Source: Gonocerus acuteangulatus | Lineage: Eukaryota; Arthropoda; Insecta; Hemiptera; Coreidae | Direction: 5' to 3' | Assembly: GCA_946811695.1 (NCBI GenBank) | Contig: OX328125.1 | Span: forward strand, 42,900,709 to 42,964,708 | DNA: 64,000 bases | Shown: positions 42,323 through 53,415 of the stretch, one piece after another | Layout: each line of letters starts with the position of its first letter | Numbering within the stretch: the stretch's first letter is position 1 | Position numbers and translations under genes: made by a program | Notes under the pieces: generated by a model | What the model saw: only the letters and a program-made list of their open reading frames with translations | The model's database searches: none | What the model was told of the DNA's origin: nothing

Positions 42323-43280
42323 TAAAACGCGGCGATTAAATGAATTTTTTGAAAAGGCGCTAATGTGGATGGCATGGAACCTTAAAAAAAGGTTGGAAAT
42401 GACCGTCAGATAAGGCCTCCTTATAATTGGTGTGACATTGTACAAGTGATCCAACCTCGATAACTAGTGAAAAGAGGACTTTTTTCTGTAAATATTGTAC
42501 AGCCATATGTTTAAAGTTGTTTCTAAGCCTATTGATTATATTATGTTTCTGTAACTTTTCATACGTAATATTTTTATCAAGACTAATATTGCTCGTTTTT
42601 TTATTTTGTTTTATAAAATGATTTGTCAATTAAGTAACAGTTTTTACCTTAACAAAAAAATAAAAAAATAAAGTGTGTATTTATATTAGTGTGTGAGTGA
42701 TTTATCTTCAAAACATGCGGATTACTGGAACCCAAGTATGTATTACAGAGCCTTTTTATAGGAATGTTTGGTGTGGACAAAGTTACCCAAGCTAAGGGCT
42801 ACTTTATCTCAAATTTAAAAATAATAAAAATTGCAAAAATAGTGTATAGAATATAATATTAAAAATATAGTCTTAAAAAGGAAGATTAAAACTACCTAAA
42901 AGTGTCCTTGTAATGTTTATTTTATATTGTTAAATATTCATAACGAAGCATGAGACAGAAAATGCTATAATTTGGCACAAAGTAACCCATGTTTACGGCA
43001 TATATACCTTCAAGATGAACAGTTTTTTCTTTAGAATGAAATTTAAAGTTTAGATTGTAGTAAATTAATTAAAGAATAAAATTGCAAACGTAAAATATAA
43101 ATGGATTTGTGAACGTTATTAATTATTCAGTTTAAAATCAATTGAAACATTGTAAAGAGAGTCGAGAGACTTTAACGGTGGGTCTAGAAAGAAAGGAAGA
43201 AAGGGGTTCCTAATTACAATTTTTTTCTTAACATGGTGACCTGACAGGAAAGACCGGCATGTATACAGTATAACACACTA
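42323..43280. other. AT-rich sequence, nothing recognised
   Basis: No gene; a minus-strand 89-codon frame at 42360 has no recognisable motif. Confidence 0.35.
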
Positions 43281-43282
43281 AT

Positions 43283-44375
43283 CAGTCCAGGCAACGGATG
43301 CTTGAAAACAGCTATAGGTGGCAATGTTTGGAACACAATTTTTAACTTCATAACTTTGTTTCGGCTAGTTAGGAGGTAACACATCAAAAATCCTAGCGAG
43401 ATGACCACTCTATAACAAATGAAAGCTTATTAAATTTCCTACAAGTTCTATTCAATGAAGGTTTTCGAGATATCTTTAGTTTTCGAAATAACCGCTCTTG
43501 AAAGTCTGCCATTTTGGGAAAAAACACACTTTTTTCTATTCTCGACCGGATATCTCTTCAACGATCAACCCCAAAAACAAATGTCGGCTATAGGGTTGTA
43601 GAACATTTCATTCGCTTCAATAATATACATTACTTTACTATTTTATGTATTTTATTTCAAACGTTATATACGCACTCACATGGTCTTAGCAAAACCATTG
43701 CCAATAAAATGACAAGATCTTATTTAATTGAGTGTGAAGAACTGGTCAGTGGGCCCAAAATTATATATTTTGTGCTATTTATACGTCCAGTACTCAATAT
43801 ATTTACATAATGGAGTATATTTTGGACAATACATTGACTGGAAATGGTGAGAAATTGAAAGGTTCATTGGTCGATAGTTGTCACCAGATATCACGATGAA
43901 CACTAAAACTTTTTTCACATTTGAAGGAAAAGACATAAAATAGTAAAGTTATATATATTATTCAAGCGAATGAAATGTTCTACAACCCTATAGCCGACAT
44001 TTGTTTTTGGGGTTGATCGTTGAAGAGATATCCGGTCGAGAATAGAAAAAAGTGTGTTTTTTCCCAAAATGACAGACTTTCAAGAGCGGATATTTCGGAA
44101 ACTAAAGATATCTCGAAAAACTTTATAGAATAGAACTTGTAGAAAATTTAATCAGCTTTTATTTGTTATAGAATAGTCGTGTCGCTAGGACGCAGGGTTT
44201 TCGACATATAAATGAAAACCCGAAAAATGGGACCTTCTAAACCCCCCTCCCCCCGGCACAAAGACTACGGGTGAGGACTTTTGATATGTTCACCTCCTAT
44301 CTAGCCCAAACAAAGTTACGAAGTCAAAAATTGTGTTCCAAAAATTTCCATTATAACTGTTCGTTGACTGGACTG
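43283..44375. repeat. Large inverted duplication of repeat family R
   Basis: Left arm (43283-43660, +) and right arm (43880-44375, -) share agtccag..aacg, gtttggaacacaatttttaa, cctacaagttctattcaat, gagatatctttagttttcg and cggctatagggttgtagaac in mirrored order, around a ~220-bp spacer. Outer ends resemble the family R units at 2371 and 2886. The transcript would form a very long imperfect hairpin. Confidence 0.8.
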
Positions 44376-44628
44376 AATGGCTATGAAGCAAAGAACATTC
44401 TAACAGTATGCTTACCGAGAAAAAATTTCGACAGCACCATCAAAGTAATCGGCGATGGGACGGGTAATATAGTACACATATTCAGCTACCTGAAAAGACA
44501 AACTTACTCCAAAAATTCTAATATAAACAGCAAAACATGCGCATAAATTATATCATTCTTACTTCAATTCGAGAATTGGTATTATTTTGATTTTTCCAAA
44601 AAAATTAACTATTATTAAAATATTACAA

Positions 44629-44749
44629 TAGTCCACCCGCAAACAAAAGAACAAGAAGTGGCGTGGGTGAAGGGGAGCTAAGCGTTCGCACATTTGGGCT
44701 GGGTGTAGCGCGTGCGCACTACTTTGTTCTTTTGTTCGCGGGCGGACTA
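44629..44749. mobile_element. Small MITE with ~27-bp TIRs
   Basis: tagtccacccgcaaacaaaa and its inverted partner (cttttgttcgcgggcggacta region, 44722-44749) differ at two or three positions. The interior is GC-richer with gcgcgtgcgcac. 121 bp in all; the insertion duplication is uncertain, possibly TA. Confidence 0.8.
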
Positions 44750-44886
44750 AAGCCCAAGTTTAAAAAACGTAATATGTTCCTTAATGATTATTCTTCAACT
44801 GACCCTTTTCTCAATCTTCTTATTTTCGTGGTAGGCGGAAGGTCAAATAATAAAAACTTCACCATACAGTATCACCAACTTTATTC

Positions 44887-44932
44887 CGTCCCTACATGTT
44901 TCACACCTTTTTTGGTGCCTCTTCAGGGGAAA
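44887..44932 (-). ncRNA. Hammerhead-ribozyme-like motif 6
   Basis: Minus strand: ccc, CUGAAGA, stem II cacc-aaaaaa-ggtg, GAAAC, acaugu, A, ggg. Stem I (ccc/ggg, with one more A-U possible) and the cacc/ggtg stem are the same as in motif 4; only the loop differs. Confidence 0.65.
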
Positions 44933-44939
44933 AGTTACA

Positions 44940-45890
44940 TATATAAAACTTACAGCCTCAATCTGAGAAGTAACTTCCACCAGCACGGCCACATCTCGAC
45001 TGTTCCTTAATGCCACCCAGACTTTGTTATGTATACTATTAAGTACAAACTATGCACTGACACTTTTCTAACACATTACGGGCTGCATATGACAAAATGA
45101 AATTAAACATAAACTTATATAACAAACACTTTAGAATTTTAAACTACTGGGCTAATAAGTGTTTAAAATTGTATCGGCTAGTAGCAGAAACTCAATAAAT
45201 AAATAGATTACTTAATTGGAAAAAATTGTTTAACCCAATTCACATATATATAGAATGCGCATATAAGAGTATATTGGTATTTCATCAATATAATTCCGTC
45301 TTCAAGTAGAAGAGTGTAAGTAGGGACTCTGGGGATTATATTTTCCTTGTTTTATTCCCTGAAAACTAGGAAATCGTGGTAAGTAGAAGGTGACCATTCA
45401 AAAGCTGACTAAATTCCCTACCAAAAAGGTCTTGATTTAATGTTCGGTGGGGCGATGTCAATCTGAGAAATAAGTGTTTAAAACTTCAAAATTGTTAGTT
45501 TTGTTCTTTTCAACGGGGTTTTGTCGCTGTTTACTTGTCGATTTAATTGGTTATTTCTTTTTAATGTCATTTAATATTAAAACTAGTATTACAATAAAAG
45601 CAGGTATGAGAATGATACCTCATGATATCTTATTGGTAATAGTGTTTTCCATGGCGAACGTTGAGAAGGTAGAGTCATCAGTGTCTTGTTGAGGCGCCTT
45701 AAATCTTCTTTCTCTTTGAGTTGTCGTATTTATATAATGTTTCACGTATCGTGTTGTTCCTTGAAATTGGAACTTCGCAAATAGTGGAGCTGTCAGGAAT
45801 GTTTCACTTATAATTTCGGGATGCGGAATTGAACGTTTCCATCTATCTGAACAGGATATAAAATAGCAAGAAGTTATAAAACATAATATT
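44940..45890. other. Unclassified sequence with family D and foldback fragments
   Basis: 45690-45730 (-) matches the ggcgccttaaatcttc part of family D. 45738-45855 is a reverse copy of part of the foldback element at 50970-51096 (tttcacgtatcgtgttgttc). Confidence 0.4.
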
Positions 45891-45899
45891 AATAATTTC

Positions 45900-46370
45900 T
45901 ATTCCAATGTTACCAAAAGCGTGTAACGGAAAAGCGCTAAAATAACGCCGTTTCTGCAAGTGGAACATTTTTAGACCTATTTCGATTACAAAAGAGTTTT
46001 TGTGATTTAGTTTTTCATTGGGGCATTACCACGTGCTAGCTGAGCTCTCCGTCTACATCGATAGGGAAAGGTCGATCGTTCAGGAATGCCTGATTCACTC
46101 TGACGTCACGTGTACATGACAGCCTCTGACCACACCTCTTGTCTGTACCTTGTCTCATATCTTAGCACGGAGAGCCATTTTGTTTTGTGTTGAGAAATGT
46201 GAATCACATCCACAAGCATCCGATTAAACTGATATAGTTAATAATTTGTGACTAATTTAAACAACCTACTACATCTAATATTAAATCTGGTAGGAAAGTG
46301 AGCTTTAAGGCTCCATTATACACAGAAAACATGGAGTTTTGGAAATTACTCACTCGGACTCTTCGAGATC
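45900..46370. promoter_or_regulatory. Possible regulatory patch with tgacgtcacgtg
   Basis: 46110-46125 contains tgacgtcacgtg, overlapping CRE-like (tgacgtca) and E-box (cacgtg) words, within a GC-richer stretch (46030-46190). No neighbouring gene start is recognised, so a regulatory role is conjecture. Confidence 0.15.
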
Positions 46371-46374
46371 TCAA

Positions 46375-46765
46375 TTACGAAAAGTCCGACCTGCAGGAAC
46401 TACGCCATCTTAGCGCTGTTCCATTCTTATACCTGGTCTCATTTGGAAAGATTAGGATAAAACAGTTATTATTTAGGTTCCACCATTCTTAAAAAGGTTT
46501 TATGGCCTTACTTGCGAGGGTCGGCCAGCCACCACAATCCACTTATATCCTCCACAAACTTATTTCACACGGTTCAATGCGTGGAAAAATATCAAAATAT
46601 TCCTTCTTTCTTAAACCAAAAACATTATTTAACTACTATTTTTCAAATTTTCTCGAAAACGGTTAAAACTAGTCGCCTTAGAAATGGTCCAATCGAAAAT
46701 AAGCTAAGAAAACTTGTTTTATCTACTGTTGCATTGGAAAGAGTCATTTACACTTAGGTCTAATT
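46375..46765 (+). repeat. Dispersed repeat family D
   Basis: aaaagtccgacctgcagg, ctacgccatcttagcg, and a downstream tggtccaatcgaaaataag block correspond to the family D copies at 40318, 48955 and 55762. Confidence 0.6.
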
Positions 46766-47120
46766 ATTATCTATAAAGAGACATTATTATTCAGGAAAGG
46801 AGAGAGCTATATGACGTACTAAGTGATTTATGCTTCCTGTAGAATATTCAATGCCAGTAATAATGACTGTTGAATAGCTATTGTGGGTTGTGTTCAAATG
46901 CCATTCATCATTTTCATTATTTACTAAGAACTATTGTCTGAGAATTTATGTTGTTGTTGATATAACGCACAGAATTGGTTTTGCTCTACAGGAATCTAAT
47001 CATCCATAGGATGAAGATGCTCCAACCGCTGAGATCATCCGTTCACTATCGATGAAGTTGAAACTTGGTTATCTTTTGTATCTTCCATTTTTGACGAATT
47101 TGTGTTGAGCTGATGTTTAT
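46766..47120. other. Unclassified sequence
   Basis: No gene recognised. Confidence 0.3.
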
Positions 47121-47960
47121 AGTATACTAGCTGTTACCTGCTATACCTACTTTCTGCATCTAGAAGAGCAAGGACACGGTGTCCCCTTGCTGTTCGGTTG
47201 CTGTCCAAACCTCCCGACCCAGAGGTAGGGAAATTCGTACGGTCAGTAGACTGGCGTGGTCTTAGCTTATTTAAGTTTTGCTGACCGGGCCTGCCACCTC
47301 ATCCGGGCTTAATGTGTCTTGCCTTCTGATAAGAGCCCAAATGATGCCATGGGGGTGTGTTTTTCCACCCGACACACACCAGCCTGCATTGTTTAATGCA
47401 GGTCGGCGGTACCACGATCCTCTTCAAGTTTGCATGGAGTAGACGTGGTGGTCGTTGGTACTGGTCAGTTCATATGGTTAAGAGCGATGGTTGGGGCACG
47501 CGCTAGTAGAGGACTTCCCCTTTCCAAGCTTTTGGGAATGTGACGAGCATGTCCTTGGTGATGGGTATGGCGATATGCTTGTACATCTCTAAGAGGTATC
47601 GTTGCACTGTTAAACACACGCTGCATCTAGAATAGCAAAAATAAATTAGAAACCAAAGAAGTAATATTAAACTCTAATAATAAAGCAAATCCGTAACTGT
47701 TCAGGTTCGCAGTTTCGAACTCGTGACCTCTGAACTGAGAGTCCTAGACGATTTTGAACAAACTACGATTTCGACCTATCCTATGACACTCCCCTGGTCA
47801 AGACCTACCACTGTGCCAAGTTTGGTCAAAATGGTTCAAACAGTGTCAATTTGTATAAGGAACAAACAGACACGATGGAAAGTCGAGAAAGAAAAATAGG
47901 CAATCTATGAGAAATGCATCCCATACCTAAAAGAGGTCTTTTGGTTCTGGGCAAGAGGTG
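47121..47960 (+). repeat. Repeat family J, interrupted
   Basis: Begins tatactagctgttacctg and resumes after the insertion at 47171-47620 with gcaaaaataaattagaaacc, ctgtgccaagtttggtcaaa and ataaggaacaaacagacac, as at 24583. Confidence 0.75.
47171..47620. mobile_element. Unknown 450-bp insertion with 17-bp TSD
   Basis: Flanked by ctgcatctagaagagca (47154-47170) and ctgcatctagaatagca (47621-47637), 16 of 17 identical. The insert is GC-richer than its host repeat, has no poly(A) and no obvious TIRs, and includes a small palindrome (cctgcattgtttaatgcagg, 47392-47411). The long duplication points to target-primed retroposition. Confidence 0.7.
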
Positions 47961-48480
47961 CCATTCCTAGGACTACAGCAGCATTCTTCGAAGAAATTGA
48001 ATTCGAATATTTGCCCAAACTAGCTGAGTACATTATTGTTGACTCATCAAGAAGTCTACATCACCATTTATACAAATGACCTAATAGTATCTTCTATTAC
48101 TTACGTATAAACGATCACACGAGGAAAAAGAAACTGTCGGATTTACCGAAGTGTCTTTTTTAATTACGAATTTTAGGACTCTTTTTTAAAAAGACAGATG
48201 AATCGTCTTATAGCAGTCCATTAAAAAGGGCTAACATACCATTAATAAAGATAAAGTTGCTTGTTTCCATAATGATTACGTCTCCTGAGACTTCCTATAT
48301 AAAACTTAGGCGAACGATGAGGTTTATTTTTTGTTGACTGATGACTCTGCTTCAATGCAGGATATATATTTTTCATCAGCATTAGCTTTATTATTTGCCA
48401 AAAATATTACGTACGATCTACGCAATTTGCAACATATTTCAAATGGGGTGCCAGAATTCAACAGAGAATAAATGAAATAC
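47961..48480. other. Unclassified sequence
   Basis: No gene recognised. Confidence 0.3.
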
Positions 48481-48488
48481 AAATTAGG

Positions 48489-48740
48489 TCACCAAACTGA
48501 CATCTTATAGAAAGAGAGGAAGCACGCTAAAAGTATTTGGACTACTATTACGCCGTCGGCTTTGTGGAGTATGGAATGAAATTGGTGTGGAAGGAGTTGG
48601 AATGGAAGAGCCTCCCTCATTGCAGACCGGACATAGAGGTCCTTATCTCGGTGGATTGGAGGTTCCCTCGAATCCATGGCAAAAATGGCCAGGGTGGTGT
48701 CGTCAGAGCGGCTCTTTAATTTCCGCCTCATTCCAGATCG
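48489..48740. other. GC-richer block open on both strands
   Basis: Minus frame (48489-48731) contains FAMDSREPPIHRDKDLYVRS; plus frame (48537-48719) contains RPDIEVLISVDWRFPRIHG. Either could be coding, but neither has convincing splice sites or a recognised domain. Confidence 0.25.
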
Positions 48741-48954
48741 CCACCCCTAGAGGCATTTAAATATATCCTGTGCCGATCGTACTCTCTCTATACCACTCCT
48801 CTCTCGATAAGAAGTAAATGGAAAACCTCGATTATTTCGGCTCTCCATTCATCGGACTCTTGTGGAGGAATTGGCATTCCTTCTAGAGGTGAGAAGATGT
48901 CTCATATGGGAAATAGAAATGTTTAATTTGTAATTTGTTTCGTTCTATCATTAA

Positions 48955-49490
48955 AAAACGTCTGACCCCAGAGACAGCGTCATCTTAGAAATTTTCCATA
49001 CTTAACACTAGTGGTATTTGTAAAGTAATAAAAAAAGGTTCATGTGTCTTACTAAAGTACTCATGTTACTGTTAAATTGAATTAAAAAAATCAAATAAAA
49101 AATGAGAGAAAAAAACCTTTCAATAGAACGAAACTGCCTGCAGTACAATAGTAGAAAATACTCACGCGCAAGTTCCAATGCCGCTCGGGATGCTCTATTT
49201 AAAAAAAAAAGTTCTCATTCTAAGTACCCTGTTTTACTGACAAATGCATTTGACAGCTCTAAGCAAAAACAACAAGCAATAAAAAACTAAGGGAAACAGA
49301 AAAACATACTTCCAATAAATTAAACCAAAAACTTCAAAGAGTTAAACAGGTCTTTCTCCAAATGTGACCGTCCAATCGAAAATTACTTCAGAAAAGTTTA
49401 TGTTGGAACTTTATTAGACCTTCGAATGGTTGTTACCATGATTTCCCAACCGTCTTACAGATATTTAACAGTTTTACTCATATCTAAAGC
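48955..49490 (+). repeat. Dispersed repeat family D, diverged
   Basis: aaacgtctgacccc, gacagcgtcatcttag and, after AT-rich DNA, ccaatcgaaaattac and ccatgatttcccaac parallel the copy at 55762-56260. Confidence 0.55.
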
Positions 49491-49564
49491 TGTATGTTAG
49501 TGTATATTAATAAAAATATCGGTCCATTTTTGAGGCACCTACAGAGCGATCAGACAAATACACA

Positions 49565-49735
49565 CGTACACATCTGTGTAAGTACAAATTTGAACCACCG
49601 ATGTTTTCATCATCTTTGGGGTCTGAAACGTGAAGTTTTTGGGTCGGCAATTCCTCAACCTCATATAGGTCAACCTCATATAGGCGGGTTTCCTCCCTGT
49701 AGAGGGAGGGAGGAAACACGCTCCACCTGCAAAAA
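49565..49735 (+). repeat. Dispersed repeat family C
   Basis: acaaatttgaaccaccgat, ggggtctgaaacgtgaag, ttgggtcggcaattcc, a duplicated caacctcatatagg, and cgggtttcctccctgtag. Confidence 0.65.
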
Positions 49736-49841
49736 TGATGATGTATCTGTGGAAATTTTTGCCTTTTTTCATCACTATGAACAATAATTTCGAGCAATTT
49801 CTATATGAATCTTACTAATATCTTCCTCGTTGTGAATACAG

Positions 49842-49978
49842 TTCCACAGCGCCTTCCGCTTGGACCTGTGTTTTGCTGTTCTCGACTTCCGAGGTACCTT
49901 GGAGTTGGATAATTACTTAATGAAATCCTCTCGCTGGAAGCGGCAGGAATTTCTGCCTGTGCTTGAAGATCTGTGGTG
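49842..49978 (+). CDS. Coding exon B of the same unidentified gene
   Basis: The acceptor region (branch-like cttactaat, then tcttcctcgttgtgaatacag) precedes a frame FHSAFRLDLCFAVLDFRGTL, ELDNYLMKSSRWKRQEFLPV, LEDLW. A donor gtgagc at 49979 would end the exon at 137 nt with two nucleotides of a split codon. If the donor is not used, the frame reads one more Trp and stops at a TGA (49980-49982), making it a terminal exon. It enters at phase 0, exactly where exon A (33454-33590) leaves off. A second AG at 49848-49849 is an alternative acceptor. GC content and residue pattern are clearly coding-like; the family is not recognised. Confidence 0.72.
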
Positions 49979-49984
49979 GTGAGC

Positions 49985-50285
49985 TGGCCTTTCGTCCCGA
50001 CCTACATTTATCTTCATCTCGCAAGATGAAACTTTATTTGTCCATTATGAAGTGTGTTCTTTGACGAAGTGTATTTTTTATATTATAAACTAAGACATCA
50101 ACCAGTCATTAATCGTAAAACTTCATCGGTTTATTATTTTGTAGTATTTCTTGGCACAGAAACTGTCCAGAGCAGCAAACAATCTCATTGCTTATCCACT
50201 TTATTAAAATTCATGTAGTAGAGTTTTCAGGCTTGAGACTCATTCGGATCCTTGAGGAAAATAAGTATGCTTTGGAAAGGGATGT
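49985..50285. other. Unclassified sequence
   Basis: Nothing recognised. Confidence 0.3.
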
Positions 50286-50385
50286 TTATACTATCTGTAA
50301 GGTATGATGATCTGTAGGGATTGTAAATTAGGCATGTATACTATCTGTAAGGTATGATGATCTGTAGGGATTGTAAATTCGGCAT
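50286..50385. repeat. Exact-period 50-bp tandem duplication
   Basis: tatactatctgtaaggtatg and the rest of the unit recur after exactly 50 bp, with a single difference near the end (aaattagg versus aaattcgg). Confidence 0.92.
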
Positions 50386-50965
50386 GCAACTGATACATGG
50401 TAAATATTCCCTAGCTGAATGGTATTACAGACAGGGCAGATTTCCTTGGGGTTTATGGATATTGTATTGTTCCTGTAGTTCATTTTTATAATATTTATAT
50501 TTATTACTCTAATTTGAGCTATTACCCTAAAAATTGGAAATGGGATGTTCATTTTTAGGTAAGCTGGTGTTTTCTAGTTGGGAAAAGTCGTTCATTCAGA
50601 AGTATAATAAATAATAATAATAAAATAATATAATAATATAATATAAAATAATAATAAATTTCCTCCAGGAAAGATTCACTCGTAAATTTCGACAGGATCA
50701 GGGTGCTTGAAATATAGGAAGTTTTGATTTTTGCCATTTGAAAGCAAAGTATCAGTAGATTCTATTCTAAGCTTTCCAAACCACACCAGACGAAAACATT
50801 ATTTGGAAAACCGCTAAGATGACGCATTTCATACGAGTTGGACATTTTAAAATATTTTATGGTGTCCTTCATCGAGGTGGTGGGGATGAAATGGAGCCAT
50901 AATGCCCAGAAGCTTATTAAGTTACGAATCGGTTACGGTATTTCTTCCCGTGAACCATGAATTAT
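50386..50965. other. Unclassified sequence with an AAT-rich microsatellite patch
   Basis: 50604-50660 is an imperfect AAT/AATA repeat; 50810-50835 (-) shows a short family D core. Nothing else recognised. Confidence 0.35.
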
Positions 50966-50969
50966 GCAC

Positions 50970-51480
50970 TCCCCAGATAGACAGGAAACTTCAATTCCGC
51001 ATGCGCGAATTTTAAGGGAATATTCCCGACGGTTCTACCATTTGTAAACATCCATTTCAAGGAACAACACGATACGTGAAACGTTGTAAAACTGATTATG
51101 TCTCGTTTAAGACTAGGGAAGGCTTTAAGAGGCCACCTTTTAAACCTCCTTGTGATAAGGTTATAAAAGAGAGAATTTTTACCGCCTATTTCTTGCACGG
51201 GGAATACAGGCCCCTTCCCCCCCCCCAACTAAACCGTCTATTTGAACAGGCTATAACTTAAATTGTTTTTAGCCTTAGCTTTGGCAATTGTATTGATAAA
51301 TATTAAGCACTATCTCCCTTGTCTGGCCTCTCAAAGCCTTCCATGGTCTTAAACGAGACCAGAGAATCAGTTTTTATAGAGTTAAAAGTAGCGTGTTGTT
51401 CATTGTAATTGGTATGCAAATGGCGGTACCCCGCCATTCAGAGTATATTTCCTTCTGAATTTCACGCATTAGAACTATTC
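50970..51480. mobile_element. Foldback-like element with ~140-bp diverged arms
   Basis: The left arm contains ttcaaggaacaacacgat and ctcgtttaagactaggg; the right arm (51333-51480, inverted) contains ggtcttaaacgagaccag and gcgtgttgttcattg. A poly-C tract sits near the centre. Part of the left arm recurs, inverted, at 45738-45855. Confidence 0.6.
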
Positions 51481-52139
51481 CATCTAACTGGCTATACTTC
51501 TTGTTTTAATCCAATAATTGTCCTGAAAAACTACTCTAAATACCTTTATATGTTTGGTTTACTGGCTATATTACTCCGCCATTAGCATTACATCTGCCAG
51601 TAGATTAGGAAGTGACACGAGGATCTAGGAGCTGGAACAATGGTGCTCGAGTTGAGACCACTCCAGCTGGCCTGCAGCCGATTTATAGTCTGGATATACC
51701 ACTAGGGCTAGACTACACTACTGCATTAACCACTCTCTCTAGTCTGACTAAACTACAAACTACTTTAGCTGTACTCATCCTTTAGTCAGGCTAGCTGTTG
51801 GCTTATAAAAGTTTAGTTTTTTTTTTTTTTTTAATTTTCCTGCTTGAGTGATTTAGTGTACGCCGAATGAAAACCTATTCGCTTCATACAAACGTTTTTA
51901 AAAGCTGACTTTATAATTTTGTTGCTGTTGTCAGATTATTCCGCTTTGTTTGTAACATCTTTTTGAGCTTGTTACAGCACATTTGATTGATCGATGATTT
52001 TTTTCCCAGAATAACAAATCTGAAGTAAGATTAGAGTAAAGGGCTTATCCCGGTATATGTTGGCAGTAATTATAAGTACTGGGATATATCAGAGAATATA
52101 TAGTAGTAATTGATGTACTCAGTGCGATAGGTGATTAAC
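51481..52139. other. Unclassified sequence
   Basis: No gene recognised; GC-richer patch with several ctag words at 51600-51790. Confidence 0.3.
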
Positions 52140-52375
52140 CCACAATTAGAAATCTATGTATATAAAAATCACGTGTCTGTCTGTTTGTCTTTTTTTCTGT
52201 TTGTTTGTTTGTTCCTTATACAAATCCACACCGTTTGACCGATTTTGACCAAACTACAGGTCTTGATACGGGAAATCTCCTCGGCTAGGTCAAAAAAATC
52301 TACCAGATGTCTGTCTGTATGTTTGTCCCTTATACAAATCCACACCGTTCGCCCGATTTTGAGTTTTTACTCGGT
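52140..52375 (-). repeat. Repeat family J, reverse orientation
   Basis: Reverse complements of the family words occur twice: ccttatacaaatccacaccg followed by ttgaccgattttgacc, preceded by tatgtatataaaaatcacg, which is the inverse of the terminus at 28000-28015. Confidence 0.7.
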
Positions 52376-52783
52376 CTTAACGTTGAACTGCCACATCAAC
52401 CTCTAGCGGCATTTGAACCAGTTATTTTCGGATTCAAAATCCATAATGTTAGTCCTGAGCTAAACTTCTTCACTTATTGTTTCCAATACATTTTTTTATT
52501 CTAAATCGAATAAAACTGACAATTTGATGGGATCAGTTGTTCAAAAGATATTGATTTTTTCCGTTTTATTGAGTCCCACTTTGCGCCACATTGCTGGATG
52601 GTTAAAATTACCTATATAAATCCAAAATAAACATGAATAGTTTTGCTCTTTTTTGTTTGCAATGAAAAACTGACTCTATTCATTTTTAATTTTGTTCGTT
52701 CATACTTCAAATGGACGATTTTCTTATTATATTTTTTTTATGCAACACATGTTCCTCATTAGTTTGGCGTGCTATCTACCGAG

Positions 52784-52841
<58 letters not shown>

Positions 52842-53097
52842 GGATGATCGGGTGAAACAGATTCCGGATTCGGATTCAGCGTGTCGGAATACCATATATA
52901 AGAATATATGTATGGTGTCATTGGAAAATAACACTCTTTTGTGTGCCTATGGATTAAAAATGTTTCCGAGAATCTGAAGTTTTTATTGAAATCACCAGTA
53001 AAAAAACGCTACGAACGTATTTTATAACCCTATACATAGTCTCAATTATTTTATTAGTTTGAATATTTTAATTAATATTTAAGAGTGTTTACAACAT
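52376..53097. other. Unclassified sequence with (TA)n at 52787-52840
   Basis: Apart from the microsatellite nothing is recognised. Frames across it are repeat artefacts. Confidence 0.35.
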
Positions 53098-53330
53098 TTA
53101 AAGTTTTAGAAAACGAAAATAAAACTTTATGAAGTATAGATCATCCAACAAAATAAAAGTACTTCGACCATTTATCTTAATTGATTGCCTTCCAAGGTGA
53201 AATATTTGGCTTCTCCTATTGACGGTGCTATGGCTGAACTGTTTGACTTTGGGAGATGGTTTGTCCTTGTCGTCTGAAGGTCTCGCCAATTTGCCAACCG
53301 TGACTAATTGGTCAGTCAGGTAACGTAATC
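53098..53330 (-). other. Coding-like open frame, unknown protein
   Basis: On the minus strand the frame is open from about 53330 and reads RYLTDQLVTVGKLARPSDDK, then PKVKQFSHSTVNRRSQIFHL, ending at 53098 after an AT-rich, less convincing C-terminus. Codon use over 53160-53320 is protein-like. No consensus donor or acceptor defines an exon, and no family is recognised. It lies beside hammerhead motif 7. Confidence 0.28.
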
Positions 53331-53378
53331 ATATTCTTAAAGTGTAATCTATGCATAACATCAAAAAGAGTAAGGAAA

Positions 53379-53415
53379 AAGCCCTGATGAATGAGCATAA
53401 CGTGTTTCGCAATCG
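53379..53415 (+). ncRNA. Hammerhead-ribozyme-like motif 7 (degenerate)
   Basis: ccCUGAUGA (core 53384-53390), a small self-complementary augagcau, then aacguguuucgc. The GAAAC arm appears to have lost its first two nucleotides, so it is probably inactive. Confidence 0.4.

Larger units (their letters stand above)
33591..49841 (+). other. Inferred ~16.25-kb intron between exons A and B
   Basis: Runs from the donor gtgaga at 33591 to an acceptor at 49841 preceded by a branch-like cttactaat and a pyrimidine-rich stretch (atcttcctcgttgtgaatacag). The interval contains the repeats, MITEs and minisatellites listed separately and no clear additional exon in phase. Inferred only from phase compatibility and protein-like continuity. 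Confidence 0.5.
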
